From: Portunus trituberculatus
Taxonomy: Eukaryota; Arthropoda; Malacostraca; Decapoda; Portunidae
Length of the DNA: 64,000 nucleotides
Reading direction: 5' to 3'
NCBI RefSeq assembly: GCF_017591435.1
Contig: NC_059296.1
Coordinates: 4,760,001-4,824,000, forward strand
Made by a program: the position numbers and the translations under genes
Part shown: positions 34,366 through 53,436 of the stretch, one piece after another
Numbering within the stretch: position 1 is the first letter of the stretch
Layout of the letters: each line of letters starts with the position of its first letter
Notes under the pieces: model-generated
Seen by the model: the letters and a program-made list of their open reading frames with translations, nothing else
Told to the model about the DNA's origin: nothing
Databases searched by the model: none

Positions 34366-34373
34366 CAAAAAAG
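34366..34373. repeat. Putative left target-site duplication of the 34.4-kb transposon
   Basis: CAAAAAAG here and CAAATAAG at 35756-35763 match at 7 of 8 positions and sit exactly outside the inverted repeats. 8-bp duplications are typical of Merlin/IS1016 elements. Confidence 0.55.
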
Positions 34374-34487
34374 GGATCTTTTATGTTTGGAGATCGCCAC
34401 TAATTTTCAACCAAATGTTCATCATTAATACAGTTTTTGGTGCTGAATACGAATATGACATTTATTTTCTCGAGAAATGAAAGATAG
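34374..34487 (+). repeat. Left terminal inverted repeat, 114 bp
   Basis: Begins GGATCTTTTATGTTTGGAG and ends CTCGAGAAATGAAAGATAG. The inner end has a short palindrome (TTCTCGAGAA). The complement of 35642-35755 aligns without gaps. Confidence 0.93.
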
Positions 34488-34612
34488 TTGCACAAAAAAG
34501 GATTTAATGCGCACTACCTTGCGACGTGCATTAATTCATGCAATAGTAATTAACGGGCGCAACAATACACAGTCGGGTGTCACGCGGCACGTTTCAGACG
34601 ACCGTGGACAAG

Positions 34613-34969
34613 ATGGATGTGAACTACAACTTGCAGTGGTTATTTACCAATATTTTGACCGAAGAAGACGCTGTTAAATTTCTGCAGAACTTTAATATCA
34701 TAGAAAAAGAGAAAAGGTGTAAAAATAAACATCAAATGATAATTAAAAAGACAAACGAAAGTGTATCGTGGATGTGTTACAAGAGAGCTTGCCGTGATAA
34801 AGTTTCAGTGAGAAAAAACACTTGGCTTGATGGCAGTACCATTCCATTGAAGAAAATCATCGTCTTCATTTATTCCTGGGCAAAACAGTATTCCAGCATT
34901 AAATACTGTGAGGACGAATTGAGGATATTTCGCGCTACTACAGTTGATTTCAACAAATATCTAAGAGAG
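34613..34969 (+). pseudogene. Merlin/ISXO2-like transposase, exon 1 (zinc-ribbon and helical N-terminus)
   Basis: An ATG-started frame of 119 codons ends exactly at a consensus splice donor (GAG|GTGAGT). It matches the N-terminus of arthropod ISXO2-like transposases from knowledge of the family: a helical start (LQWLFTNILTEEDAVKFL), a zinc-binding region with Cys36, His40, Cys55 and Cys60 (RCKNKHQM and WMCYKRACRDK), the conserved VSVRKNTWLDGSTIPLKK segment (64-81), the hydrophobic IIVFIYSWA helix (82-90), and FNKYLRE at the end. The zinc ribbon is expected to bind DNA. The frame is open and retains its key residues, but the catalytic domain is missing from the element, so it is called a pseudogene. 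An in-frame GTG at 34577 is a less likely start. Confidence 0.8.
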
Positions 34970-34975
34970 GTGAGT
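34970..34975 (+). promoter_or_regulatory. Predicted splice donor GTGAGT
   Basis: Preceded by GAG and followed directly by TAACC, so the telomeric array starts at the last base of the donor consensus. Unspliced, the frame would stop two codons later (TAA). Confidence 0.65.
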
Positions 34976-35600
34976 TAACCTAACCTAACCTAACCTAACC
35001 TAACCTTACTTTATCTAACCTAACCTAACCCAACCCAACCCAACCCAACCCTAACCTAACCTAATCTAACCTAACCTTACTTTACCTAACCTAACCTAAC
35101 CTAACCTAACCTAACCTAACCTAACCTAACCTAACCCAACCCAACCCAACCCAACCCAACCCAACCTAACCTAACCTAACCTTACTTTACCTAACCTAAC
35201 CTAACCTAACCTAACCTAACCCAACCCAACCCAACCCAACCCAACCTAACCTAACCTAACCTAACCTAACTTTACCTAACCTAACCTAACCTAACCTAAC
35301 CTAACCCAACCCAACCCAACCCAACCCAACCCAACCCAACCTAACCTAACCCTAACCTAACCTAACCTAACCCAACCCAACCCAACCCAACCCAACCCAA
35401 CCCAACCTAACCTAACCTAACCTAACCTAACCTAACCTAACCTAACCCAACCCAACCCAACCCAACCCAACCCTAACCTAACCTAACCTAACCTTACTTA
35501 ACCTAAACCAACCCAACCCAACCCAACCTTAACCTAACCTAACCTAACCTAACCTTACCTAACCCAACCCAACCCAACCCTAACCTAACCTAACCTAACC
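34976..35600. repeat. Interstitial telomere-type array (CCTAA)n/(CCCAA)n, ~625 bp
   Basis: Arthropod telomeric repeat TTAGG on the minus strand (CCTAA on plus), with blocks of the variant TTGGG (CCCAA). Eight CCCAA blocks start near 35029, 35135, 35219, 35304, 35371, 35446, 35506 and 35563, i.e. spacings of about 57-106 bp that shrink from left to right. A CCTTACTTTACC-like junction recurs in the left half (near 35005, 35075, 35179, with relics near 35266 and 35494), giving higher-order units. Single CCCTAA units occur at some block ends. The array lies inside the transposon and fills its predicted intron. Confidence 0.97.
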
Positions 35601-35607
35601 TTTTCAG
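35601..35607 (+). promoter_or_regulatory. Predicted splice acceptor TTTTCAG
   Basis: CCTTTTCAG ends the telomeric array. Joining to the donor after codon 119 keeps the reading frame and gives LREICASSLL, which matches the LREVCA.-LL that I know from intact family members at this point. Confidence 0.65.
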
Positions 35608-35667
35608 ATATGTGCCTCATCTCTACTCGCCGCCACTACGCCTATCTTTCATTTCTCGAGAAAATGA
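35608..35667 (+). pseudogene. Merlin/ISXO2-like transposase, truncated exon 2
   Basis: Twenty codons including the stop. The first seven (ICASSLL) continue the conserved transposase. The rest do not, and from 35642 the frame reads the right inverted repeat to TGA at 35665-35667. The DDE domain of roughly 150-200 residues expected here is deleted. Spliced product would be 138 residues. Confidence 0.6.
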
Positions 35668-35755
35668 ATGTCATATTCGTATTCAGCATCAAAAACTGTA
35701 CTAATGATGAAAATTTGGTTAGAAATTAATGGCGACCTCCAAACATAAAAGGCCC
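35642..35755 (-). repeat. Right terminal inverted repeat, 114 bp
   Basis: Reverse complement begins GGGCCTTTTATGTTTGGAG and matches the left repeat without gaps. Differences are scattered, not clustered. Confidence 0.93.
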
Positions 35756-35763
35756 CAAATAAG
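35756..35763. repeat. Putative right target-site duplication
   Basis: CAAATAAG; one mismatch to CAAAAAAG at 34366-34373. Confidence 0.55.
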
Positions 35764-35951
35764 AAGGTATTATTATGAAAAGTATTAATATTGTTGTTTT
35801 GTTGGTAAATCGTCAGTTTCTGTTGTATTGTGTTGTTTTTCTTGCTTGCTACAATCTTCATCTTTTACTCTCTCGCTTCCTTTGTCCTCTTTTATTCTTC
35901 TATTAAATTCCTCCGACAGTTTTGTGGGCGCCTTTTCTGTTTTCGAATAGT

Positions 35952-36009
35952 TCCCTCCTCCTCCTCCTCCTCCTCCTCCTCCTCCTCCTCCTCCTCCTCC
36001 TCCTCCGCC
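35952..36009. repeat. (CTC)n with (CGC)n end
   Basis: CTC triplets ending in four CCG/CGC triplets. Confidence 0.95.
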
Positions 36010-36461
36010 GCCGCCGCGTGTGACCCCCTCCAGAAGCGAGTGTTTGCCCACATGACAGAGCACTGGCCGCGGTTGCCCAGTTGCCATCTTGAGTCTGGAG
36101 TTGCCTCTCGCCTCTGTTTGGCATCTCATTCAAAACCTTTTGTTCGACGCAGGTGACGTGAGCTTCCCGCCGCCTCCCTCCCTACATGGTAAATTGCCGC
36201 CCACACTTTTTATTTATGTGTGTTTTTTTCGCCTGTGTTTTGGAGGCGACTTGTATTATCTGCCTGCCGCAACTCGCCTGTAGTAAAGAAGGTTGTTGGC
36301 AGTGTTGTTTGACGTGGTGCTGTGTGTTGTGCTGTTTGTGGATCATTGGCACTGAGGGGGACTGACCTCTTGTGCCCTTCAGCTCTCTTGTGTGTGTTTG
36401 ATGGAGGGATTGAGTAGTGGGTGGATTGAAAGAATGATTCATCGATGGGTGTATTAAATTC

Positions 36462-37728
<1,267 letters not shown>

Positions 37729-37874
37729 ATGCTGCTACCCCCGTGGACCGCCGCTACCGACCCACCACCACTACTAGCACCGCCGCCACCACTCCCTTCC
37801 CTGCCCCTAGCGATGACCGTGCGAGAGGCGGCTCCTCCAACGTTACGAGAGTTCTTGCTGGTGCTTCTGTGGGC
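37729..37874 (+). CDS. Candidate first coding exon with Pro-rich and hydrophobic N-terminus, unknown gene
   Basis: From ATG 37729 the frame reads 48 codons plus two bases and stops at a splice-donor-like GGGC|GTGAGT. It is proline-rich (PPPLLAPPPPLPSLPL), then MTVREAAPPTLREFLLVLLWA. An internal ATG at 37813 would give a shorter product looking like the start of a signal peptide (basic residues, then EFLLVLLWA) completed in the next exon. The region is GC-richer than its surroundings and free of microsatellites. No family is recognised and chance is a real alternative. Confidence 0.22.
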
Positions 37875-38240
37875 GTGAGTGGTGATCATTGTGCTCCGTT
37901 GTGCAGAGATGTCGTAATGACGTCCTTGCACATGGCTGGTGATCGGGTAACTGGGTTTTTCTTCTTCTTCTTTTTCCTTTGTTTGTGTTGCAGTTTGGTG
38001 TGTTTGAGTTTTGTAAGATGGCGATGATACGCATGGAGAGTTGCCGCATGATTTGATGTAAGTTTTGTGCCTTAGTCTCCGCGATGTTGTCTATTGTTGG
38101 GGCAAGGTGTAGCAACTCCCGCGCCGCTAAGTAAGTGATCATCATTTTGCTACTTGTTTTTTCCTGGTCAGAACCTGTACGTTTGCATGATTTCTCGCTA
38201 TGTGGCCCACAATGTGCACGTTTCTAGTCTTACACTGATT

Positions 38241-38244
<4 letters not shown>

Positions 38245-38294
<50 letters not shown>
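38245..38294. repeat. (GA)n microsatellite, ~50 bp
   Basis: Pure GA run. Confidence 0.97.
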
Positions 38295-38295
<1 letters not shown>

Positions 38296-38756
38296 GTTGT
38301 GTGTTGGGTGGGGACAATGGAAGGTCAGTGGAAACATTAGTGGCTGATTAGGGATCGTTTCTCGGTAAACATTCACACCCACCCATCCAAACTGCATCGA
38401 AAACATCCTTCTTTACTCCTCCTCCATCCATTATTCCATCCTCCAGTGTCTCTCCATCCCTACTTCTCCTTTTACCCATTTTCTTTGGGTTATCCTTCTT
38501 TCTAATTTCTTGTTTTCATTCATTTCATCTCAAGATACCCTGCCCTCCTCCTCCCAGCCTCCCGTCTTTCCTTTCATTGGCGAGAACTTAAACACACAAA
38601 CACAGGCAGGTACACACGCACGATAAACAGTACACCACCCTCCCTCGCCTTCTTTCCTGACTTCACGCAAACAAACACGAGCAAACAACAAGCAGACACA
38701 CCCTTAATGACTTGTTGATACCGAGAAACACACCTGAGATACATAGGTTTGCTCAG

Positions 38757-38871
<115 letters not shown>

Positions 38872-39174
38872 TCAGGCAATCACAGGGCACTTAAGTACAC
38901 ACGTAAAGACTCCTCGTGCTCCATAACACCTGGCCACGTCTTACCTTGACTCTCTCGCTAAGTACAGGTAATTGGCTCGATTCGCAGGGTTACGGGGTAC
39001 TACCTCACGTCCCCGGAACCTCGGCCTCTAAGGTGTGACGGTCAGGTGTGGTTATTTCTTACACTTGTATGCAAATGTTCCTTGGCATGAAGTGGCCTTG
39101 TGGGTCCTCGCTGGGTTGTGTGTTCCCCCTCCTGCTGCATGTGGAAGGGATTCGAGAAGTTGCTTGTCTGTTCG

Positions 39175-44263
<5,089 letters not shown>

Positions 44264-44386
44264 TCCTCCTCCTCCTCCTCCTCCTCCTCCTCCTCCTCCT
44301 CCTCCTCCTCCTCCTCCTCCTCCTCCTCCTCCTCCTCCTCCTCCTCCTCCTCCTCCTCCTCCTCCTCCTCCTCCTCCTCCTCCTCC
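44264..44386. repeat. (CTC)n triplet array, ~123 bp
   Basis: About 41 uninterrupted CTC triplets, the longest pure trinucleotide run outside the 16.5-17.1 kb and 59-kb tracts. Confidence 0.98.
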
Positions 44387-45387
44387 CCTTTCTTTTTACC
44401 CTACCAGAAAGATAATAAACTGTGAGTAGGAGCAGAAACATATAATTATAATTGATAGTAAAGCAGTCCTACATTTTTTGTTAATATCACCTGCTGCCTG
44501 TAGTGATTTCTCTCAGTCCCTCTTCCTCTCCCCAGCCACAAACAAAAACTTTCTGCATGAAGAACCTGGAATAAAAGTAAAGATAATTTATTCTTATTTA
44601 AATATCACAGTCTCCCTCTGCCTTATCTTAAAGGTAATGACGGACACTTGTGAATTTAGCTGTAAATATTATTGTTGCAAATTTTTGCCCTTAACTTTAA
44701 GAGCAACTTAAGTAAAATAAATTTGGAATTTCTTTTTAGCCGTCACGATGGTAGCGGCCCTTACTTGCCAGTGGCCTTGGTCCTGCAGTCAGCGCTGCCA
44801 CAAATGAGTCTATAACTTCACCTTCTCTCCAGTCGTGGCCTGCGGAGGAGGTCATTCCGTCTAGAAAGTATCTGGTGGCCACGCACGATAAAGATTTAAA
44901 GTTTGACAGGAAAATTCTTGGCCTGAGCACCGCTATTTTGAATCAACTAACAAGAGTTAAGTGGTGTGTAAACTCAGCCACGCCCGCCCTTACCATGGTT
45001 GGTGTCGCGTTGTTTTTGTCTGCCTCCCGCCCTCTCCACCTGTGTTTGCCCCGTCTGGCCCGCGTGGCCTCGCTGCAACCACCTGTCTGACCTCCAGTAC
45101 CCCCAACGAAGACCCTTCTGTCTCTGCCTGTGTCCTCCCGCCTCTCTCCACCACTCCCCATCGCCCCTCCTTGTCCCTCTAGCCACACCCACGGCCCCGT
45201 TGCTCACCTCTCACGCCTCCTTGTTTTGCTCCACACCCTCCCTCCCTCTCTCTGTCTGGCCCTCCACGGCTGTTTATGTTTTTCAGTGAGTCTCTCTTTT
45301 GCATGAAATATGTTACTTTTTTTTTTTTCTTCCTCTTCAGCATGAATTTCTTAGTAAACATTTGGAGTCCGTTAATCCTCCTCGTTC
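44387..45387. other. Non-coding interval, no gene recognised
   Basis: AT-rich then C-rich unique sequence; opposing short frames near 44,736-45,090 overlap on both strands and are not called. Confidence 0.45.
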
Positions 45388-45683
45388 TCCTCCTCCTCCT
45401 CCTCCTCCTCCTCCTCCTCCTCCTCCTCCTCCTCCTCCTCCTCCTCCTGAGTCCTGTTTTCCGCTCTCTATGCCATTAATCGATCTCGCCAACTAATGTA
45501 TTCCCGCCCTCCCGTCCGTGTTCCCCCCGACCGTTTCCTTTCGCTCTGCCCTCCACTCAAGACACGCGCCTCTACCCTTCAGATAATGGTCTTCGCATGA
45601 CATTTATAATATTTTTGCTCACCTTCCTGGCTCGAGACATGATGGGGGAAGCCTTCGTGAGTAGCGTAGGGATGGGAAGTGTG

Positions 45684-45755
<72 letters not shown>

Positions 45756-46008
45756 CAAACGTGGAAGAAGAAAGGAATTGCGAAAGAAAGCCACCAAAGG
45801 AAGGAAGGGAGGGAGGGAAAAGGAGGGAAGGAGGGAAGGATGGAGGGAGGGGTCGGCCTTGCTGTCTTGTGTGGCCCTGATCCCAGAAGGTAGGGCGTCC
45901 TCTCGGCCACTCCTTCTCTCCCTCATTCCTTCCTCTCCTTTCTTTTGGTCTCTTCATCTCCTCCTCCTCCTCCTCCTCCTCCTCCTCCTCCTCCTCCTCC
46001 TCCTCCTC
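45388..46008. repeat. (CTC)n, (GA)n and (CTC)n arrays with a GGAA-rich tract
   Basis: CTC 45388-45448, GA 45688-45752, an AAGGGAGG/GGAA-rich tract at 45,795-45,850, and CTC 45957-46008. Confidence 0.95.
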
Positions 46009-46294
46009 CCCATCCCATCCCACCTTCCTCCATCCAACCTTCCTCCTCCTTCATTGTGTCCCTTCGTCTACCGTTCCTCTTCACTGTCCTCATTTTTGTA
46101 ACTTGTATATTCAAGTATTTCGGTGTTTTTTTCTTATTTTTCGTTGTGTTCCTTCTCTCTGTGTTCCGTGTTTTAGTTGTATTATTATGTTTGTCTTTAT
46201 TTCCTGTTTAAAAGTCATATTTTTTAGCATTTCTTTTTTATTTTTCGCTTGGAAGTTTTATCTGTACCAAATCTTATATATATTTATTTATTTA

Positions 46295-46297
<3 letters not shown>

Positions 46298-46380
<83 letters not shown>
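46298..46380. repeat. (GT)n microsatellite, ~83 bp
   Basis: Pure GT run preceded by four TTTA units. Confidence 0.98.
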
Positions 46381-46381
<1 letters not shown>

Positions 46382-48711
46382 AAAGTCGTCACCATTTTGC
46401 TTTTATTATTTTCGTCTTTTCTTACAACCTTTGCTATTTGTCCCTCCCTCCTATGTATCCCAGCTTCCATAATTAAGTATGCATGCAGTCTCCCTATTTT
46501 CCCTCACTCATATTATAAGAGGTTAGTCTCATATAAAAACTTGACTTTACTCTCACCCTCGCGTCCTTGTCTCGTGAAATACTGCGTCGCTGATATCACG
46601 AACCAAAAATATAAAGGCATAACTCCTGTAGTGTTTTCACATTTTATAGCCTTTCTAACCAAGGACAGATCTCTTGTTGTAGAATTTACTTAATATATAC
46701 TGTGGAATAAGTCAGAATGGTGTGTGTGTTCCCCCCAATCCCCTCCCGTTCAGTAAGGTCATGTATTTCGGTGAGGCATCACGACCGCTACACTTTTCTC
46801 CCTTGGTAAAAGTATGTTGTCTTTCTTGTTAGTTCTGTCGACCTGCTGGACTCCCGAAGGTAAACAGGGAGGAAGGCAGGCAGGGAGGAAAGGAAGGTTG
46901 TGGTGGGATAGTGGTGGTGGTGGTGGGTGCAGGTCATGTGGTGCCTTACTCCTTAGTCTTTATCAGTGGTAGTTTATCATTTGTTCCCTAGATTCTGTTG
47001 TATTGCGTGCGTGCATCTTGTCTTGTTTTTGTTGATGGTTTTAGTGATTTCTCCCTTCCGTATTCTTCCACCGGGTTCGTTAAGGTATTTCTGTTCTGTA
47101 CAGGGTGTTTTCTTAGTCTCTCATAACTGTATCGGAGTGAGCGAGTGTATATTATCGTTTTATTTGGAGAGTGTGGAAGCATTTCAGGGTTTTAGATTTC
47201 TTCAGTCTTTCCTTGTCTTTTCATCAAACATACTCTCTCGTACAGCAAGTCACAGAGGAATTTTGAGCAATTTTCTCAACTTTTATTATTTATCCACAGT
47301 CTCTCTTTTGTTGCTTAAAAAATGTTTGCTGCGTTCGAGGAAAATCTCTACCAGCACACTCTGCAGGTTTGTCCTTTTCACAGCTCGCCAGACCACCACG
47401 CGGGTCACGTTGACATGGTTGGTCTCTCTCTTGCTTGCTTCACTGACACCTCCATTGCATCGTTTACCCTGAAAATACCACGTGGAAAGTCGGTGCTTTC
47501 AGCAGGTAATGGAGGATACAGTTTACTTGTTAACAACAGTGGCGCAGCTCCTCCGCCTCCTCCTGTTCCTCCTCCTCTTCCTCCTCCTCCTGCCGCCCAC
47601 CTGCATTTACCGAGCTGCTGTCCACACACGCTGCCTCAGTGCTTGCTGCTAGCTGCTTGCTCAACGCCACCAGAACACCTCGCCCGTGTCAGTCTTCAAG
47701 GCGGACAATAGACTATTTAAGATATTTTTTTCCTCGGTCTGACTTAACATGGGTTTGGTTCGCTAATATCGGCGGCGTCTCGATGTACCTGTTGAGACCA
47801 GCCCATGTTCTCACCCGCGAGGCTTTGTTATTTTATCGCGTCCCCCGCGTCGAGGGAAATGCATCACCTTCACATTTAGAACTGAACTCTTGTCATGTTC
47901 CGTCGTGTCTGTGTTTTTTGCCGCCTGGCTAATGATTCACGCAGGTGTGAACCGTGTAATATTTTTCAGACACTTAGCTAACAGTGTTTGCTCTCTTGTT
48001 GGGTATTTTATTTATTTATTTTCTTTCCCCATGAGCCTCAAATTATTCACCTCATGGATCTGTTAGAAAATGACGTCAGTGAGTGGAGCTTGATGTGCCG
48101 CGCCTCCACCTGCGCTGTCTACAACACCAAATTACACAAATTTAAGGCTTAACCACGACCCTCGAATGCAGTTTTGCAGTTGACGTAAATGTTAGGCCGG
48201 ACCCCGCCATCTTGGGCGTGAGAAATGACTCGTTTATCTATCACTACGCTGGTGTATAAAGCCATTCTTTTTAGCCATTTTAAGGAATGATTTCTACCCT
48301 GTACTTGATCGTCGGCATGAAATTCAACCAGTTTTGTAATAAAGAATCTGCACTCCATCCTAAAGCGATCTGTGGCGGCGATAGCATCATCTGGCAGGGT
48401 GGGTGTGGCGGTGGGCAGGTGGTGGCCGAGCCTGGCGGAGGTGACGGAGTGAGTGAGGATGGGGCCGCAGGAATATCACTCATGTTTTCGTCTCAAGGAA
48501 AACAAGATGATTATGGCTATTGAGTCCAGCGCTGACGTCCGCCTCATTGGTCAGTCTCTTCAACTCCTCCTCTTCTTCCTCACCTTCCTTTACTTCTTGT
48601 TTTTTTTGTTTTGTTTTTCTCTCTCATATACTTGTTCTACTTTACTTGTTCTTTTATAAAAAAAAAAACATGTTTTTTTTCATACCACTTCCTCTTTCTC
48701 CTCTTCTATGT
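46381..48711. other. Non-coding interval, no gene recognised
   Basis: 2.3 kb of unique DNA. Plus-strand frames at 46,966-47,472 and 47,322-47,711 are 129-168 codons long but have no recognisable motif; the latter is a CCT-triplet proline run in its middle. Confidence 0.45.
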
Positions 48712-48785
48712 TCCTCCTCCTCCTCCTCCTCCTCCTCCTCCTCCTCCTCCTCCTCCTCCTCCTCCTCCTCCTCCTCCTCCTCCTC
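48712..48785. repeat. (CTC)n triplet array, ~74 bp
   Basis: Pure CTC triplets, preceded by an A-run (about 48,658-48,669) and T-runs. Confidence 0.97.
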
Positions 48786-49795
48786 GTGCCCCGCCTCCTC
48801 GCCCCCGGCCATCCTAACTGAAGGTTATCCCTCCCCTTGGCTCAATATTTCACTGCAGGGAAGACTGCGCAAAGACTCTTGCTACACCTGATATCCTTAC
48901 AATAGTTATTACAATTATATAAAATTTTCTACATGTTGATGCAAAATGTATGAGGCACAAATGCCAATATTTCCAGCAGTACTTCAACAATATTTTAGAT
49001 CCGCCACGAGACTGTTTCGACATTATGCTAATGTGACGGGGGATCTCATGACTTCTGACCCCGCCACACTCTCCAGCCTGAGCGTGATTTGTTCTTATGA
49101 TTTCACGCTCCCAGAGAAGTGCGAGTGTGTGTCCCTCTTCACCAGCTACACTCCGCGATATTCTTCTCCCGGTGCGGCGATCACCAGTTGTCATTTGGAA
49201 CGGTAATGCAACAAAAACACCTGTGAACGGTTGCTTAAGTGCAGTTCATTAACCCCACTTATTGTAAAGGCGAGCCATAACATTTACAAAAAATAACTGT
49301 TGGACTGGACGAAATAGTGGCCTGATTAGAGCTTAGACATTGCAATTACCTGCTTTAACACACATCAAGCCACCATATAATTTTTAGCGTTTCAAGTCAA
49401 AAAAGGCGCAGAGTAATTGTGTGCGTAGTGAATGGCACACGGTGTAATGTACGGCCGTAGTAAAATATACGGGAGAGAACGAGTAGCGAGGCGCAGACCA
49501 GACCCGGGCAGGACGGCGGAGCGTGAACGGGAACAAGGCGAGTACTAATGCACCGTGAACTCCCGCAGGAAATTAATGCATTTTTATAATACAACCTGAA
49601 CATTTATGGCGCGATCCAATTATAATAGAGCGGCAGTGAGGGGGAGGTGACAAGTGCGTGTGTTCCTCCCACCGGTGCTCCTTCACCCGCCGCGCCTCTC
49701 ACTGGTGATTAAGACGTGTAGAGAAGCAGACTAAGGAGGACAAGAGTGTACCAGAACATCCCGGAAATAATTTTGCCTACATTTTATAAATCTTT

Positions 49796-49797
<2 letters not shown>

Positions 49798-49849
<52 letters not shown>
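49798..49849. repeat. (GT)n microsatellite, ~50 bp
   Basis: Pure GT run. The interval 48,786-49,797 contains no recognised gene. Confidence 0.97.
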
Positions 49850-49851
<2 letters not shown>

Positions 49852-50477
49852 GAGAAGGTTATAACTTTATCGGATTTTTCCTACTTTTATACCCTTGGTT
49901 ATTTTCCCTCAAGCTTAATTATGTTGCTTCATTATTTTTTTCTTGAAGGATGTGACGATGTACTCAGACTGGGTTCGACGTTTTCTAGAGTAGCTTGGAA
50001 TGGACGGGGTGTGGAGAGACTGATGAGTGGAAAAGTGGGAGGAGAGCCCTTTACCATGCTGTCAAATCATAGACTCTGATATTGACGATGGTGATAAGTA
50101 GATATGCACAGTACATACATCAATATAACTTCCATCTGGTTCTGTTTCTTGCATATATTTACCTTCCCATCTGTCTCTTTTTATAGCCAATTCAGGTGAC
50201 AATATTTTAGCAAAGAATACAGTAGTTTAAATAATCTTCATATACAGTTATACAATGGAAAAAGTGCGCTTGTGCCAGGCATGTGTATGTCGGCTGTTGC
50301 GTGATTATCTCTCTCGTGTTTATCGCGTCTGGCAATGATGATGGAGGGAGGCAAAGAGTGATGGAGCAGGAGCGGTGAGTGATTGGGTCTTCTTTTGGTA
50401 TTTTAAAAGAAGAGATTTTGTCCAGTAACTAATGAATGGTTTTTGAAGATGAAGGAAGACAATAATGTATGAGAGAG

Positions 50478-50480
<3 letters not shown>

Positions 50481-50541
<61 letters not shown>
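50481..50541. repeat. (GA)n microsatellite, ~61 bp
   Basis: Pure GA run. Confidence 0.97.
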
Positions 50542-50544
<3 letters not shown>

Positions 50545-50784
50545 GAGGAGGGGCGTTCGACATGTATTTTTCATTTACATTCTAGTTATTCAGGAATATT
50601 TCATCCGGCAAAGACCAGCGCCATGTAAGACTATCAGCGGGCCGCCTTTAGCTCTCCACCTGACATTTAGTGTATATGAGGCTCAGGAGGTGAAGGCGGA
50701 CGAGGGTCGGTCGTCTTGATACCCTCGATTCTTCCCTGCGTTTTCAGGAGTCGCACGTCAAGAGAAGCCGCGTGTACGTACCCA

Positions 50785-50787
<3 letters not shown>

Positions 50788-50852
<65 letters not shown>
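50788..50852. repeat. (GA)n microsatellite, ~65 bp
   Basis: Pure GA run ending in GAAAGAGAAAGAAAG. Confidence 0.97.
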
Positions 50853-53064
<2,212 letters not shown>

Positions 53065-53381
53065 CTTCAGTGCTTCCTTGGTCTATTTATACATACAAAA
53101 CAAAAAAAATAAGCTTCCCCTCTGTGTAAACTATAAAAAAGATAACAAAAAATCAAATCAAGCCATAAAAAAGTTCGGTGACCCCCAGATGGACTCGCGT
53201 TAAATAATAGACGATGTCAATAAAGCCGCACATCCGCGTCTACTTTTTTTGCTGTCTGGTACTGATCTTGATGCAAATAAAGACACGAATATAATTATAC
53301 AAATAGATATTGAGATGAAAACATAGATAGATAGGTGATGGTACATTTGTTGCTGTACTCCGTAATATATCTTTTAAACTG

Positions 53382-53383
<2 letters not shown>

Positions 53384-53434
<51 letters not shown>
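53384..53434. repeat. (GA)n microsatellite, ~51 bp
   Basis: Pure GA run. 53,435-54,470 holds a short CCA-triplet run (53,697-53,720) and no recognised gene. Confidence 0.97.

Positions 53435-53436
<2 letters not shown>

Larger units (their letters stand above)
34374..35755 (+). mobile_element. Non-autonomous Merlin/ISXO2-like DNA transposon with a telomeric-repeat intron
   Basis: A 1,382-bp element bounded by 114-bp terminal inverted repeats (34374-34487 and 35642-35755; 10 mismatches by eye, about 91%, nine of them transitions) and a near-perfect 8-bp flanking duplication. Between them lie, in order: a ~125-bp leader, the N-terminal exon of an ISXO2/Merlin-like transposase (34613-34969), an intron made almost wholly of TTAGG-type telomeric repeat (34970-35607), and a stub second exon that runs into the right inverted repeat. 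The DDE catalytic domain is absent, so any movement would need transposase supplied elsewhere. Flanks outside the repeats do not match each other beyond the short duplication. Confidence 0.85.

Noticed and set aside
34976..35600. Telomeric array considered as a chromosome end
   Set aside because: Unique sequence and a matching inverted repeat continue on both sides, so it is interstitial.
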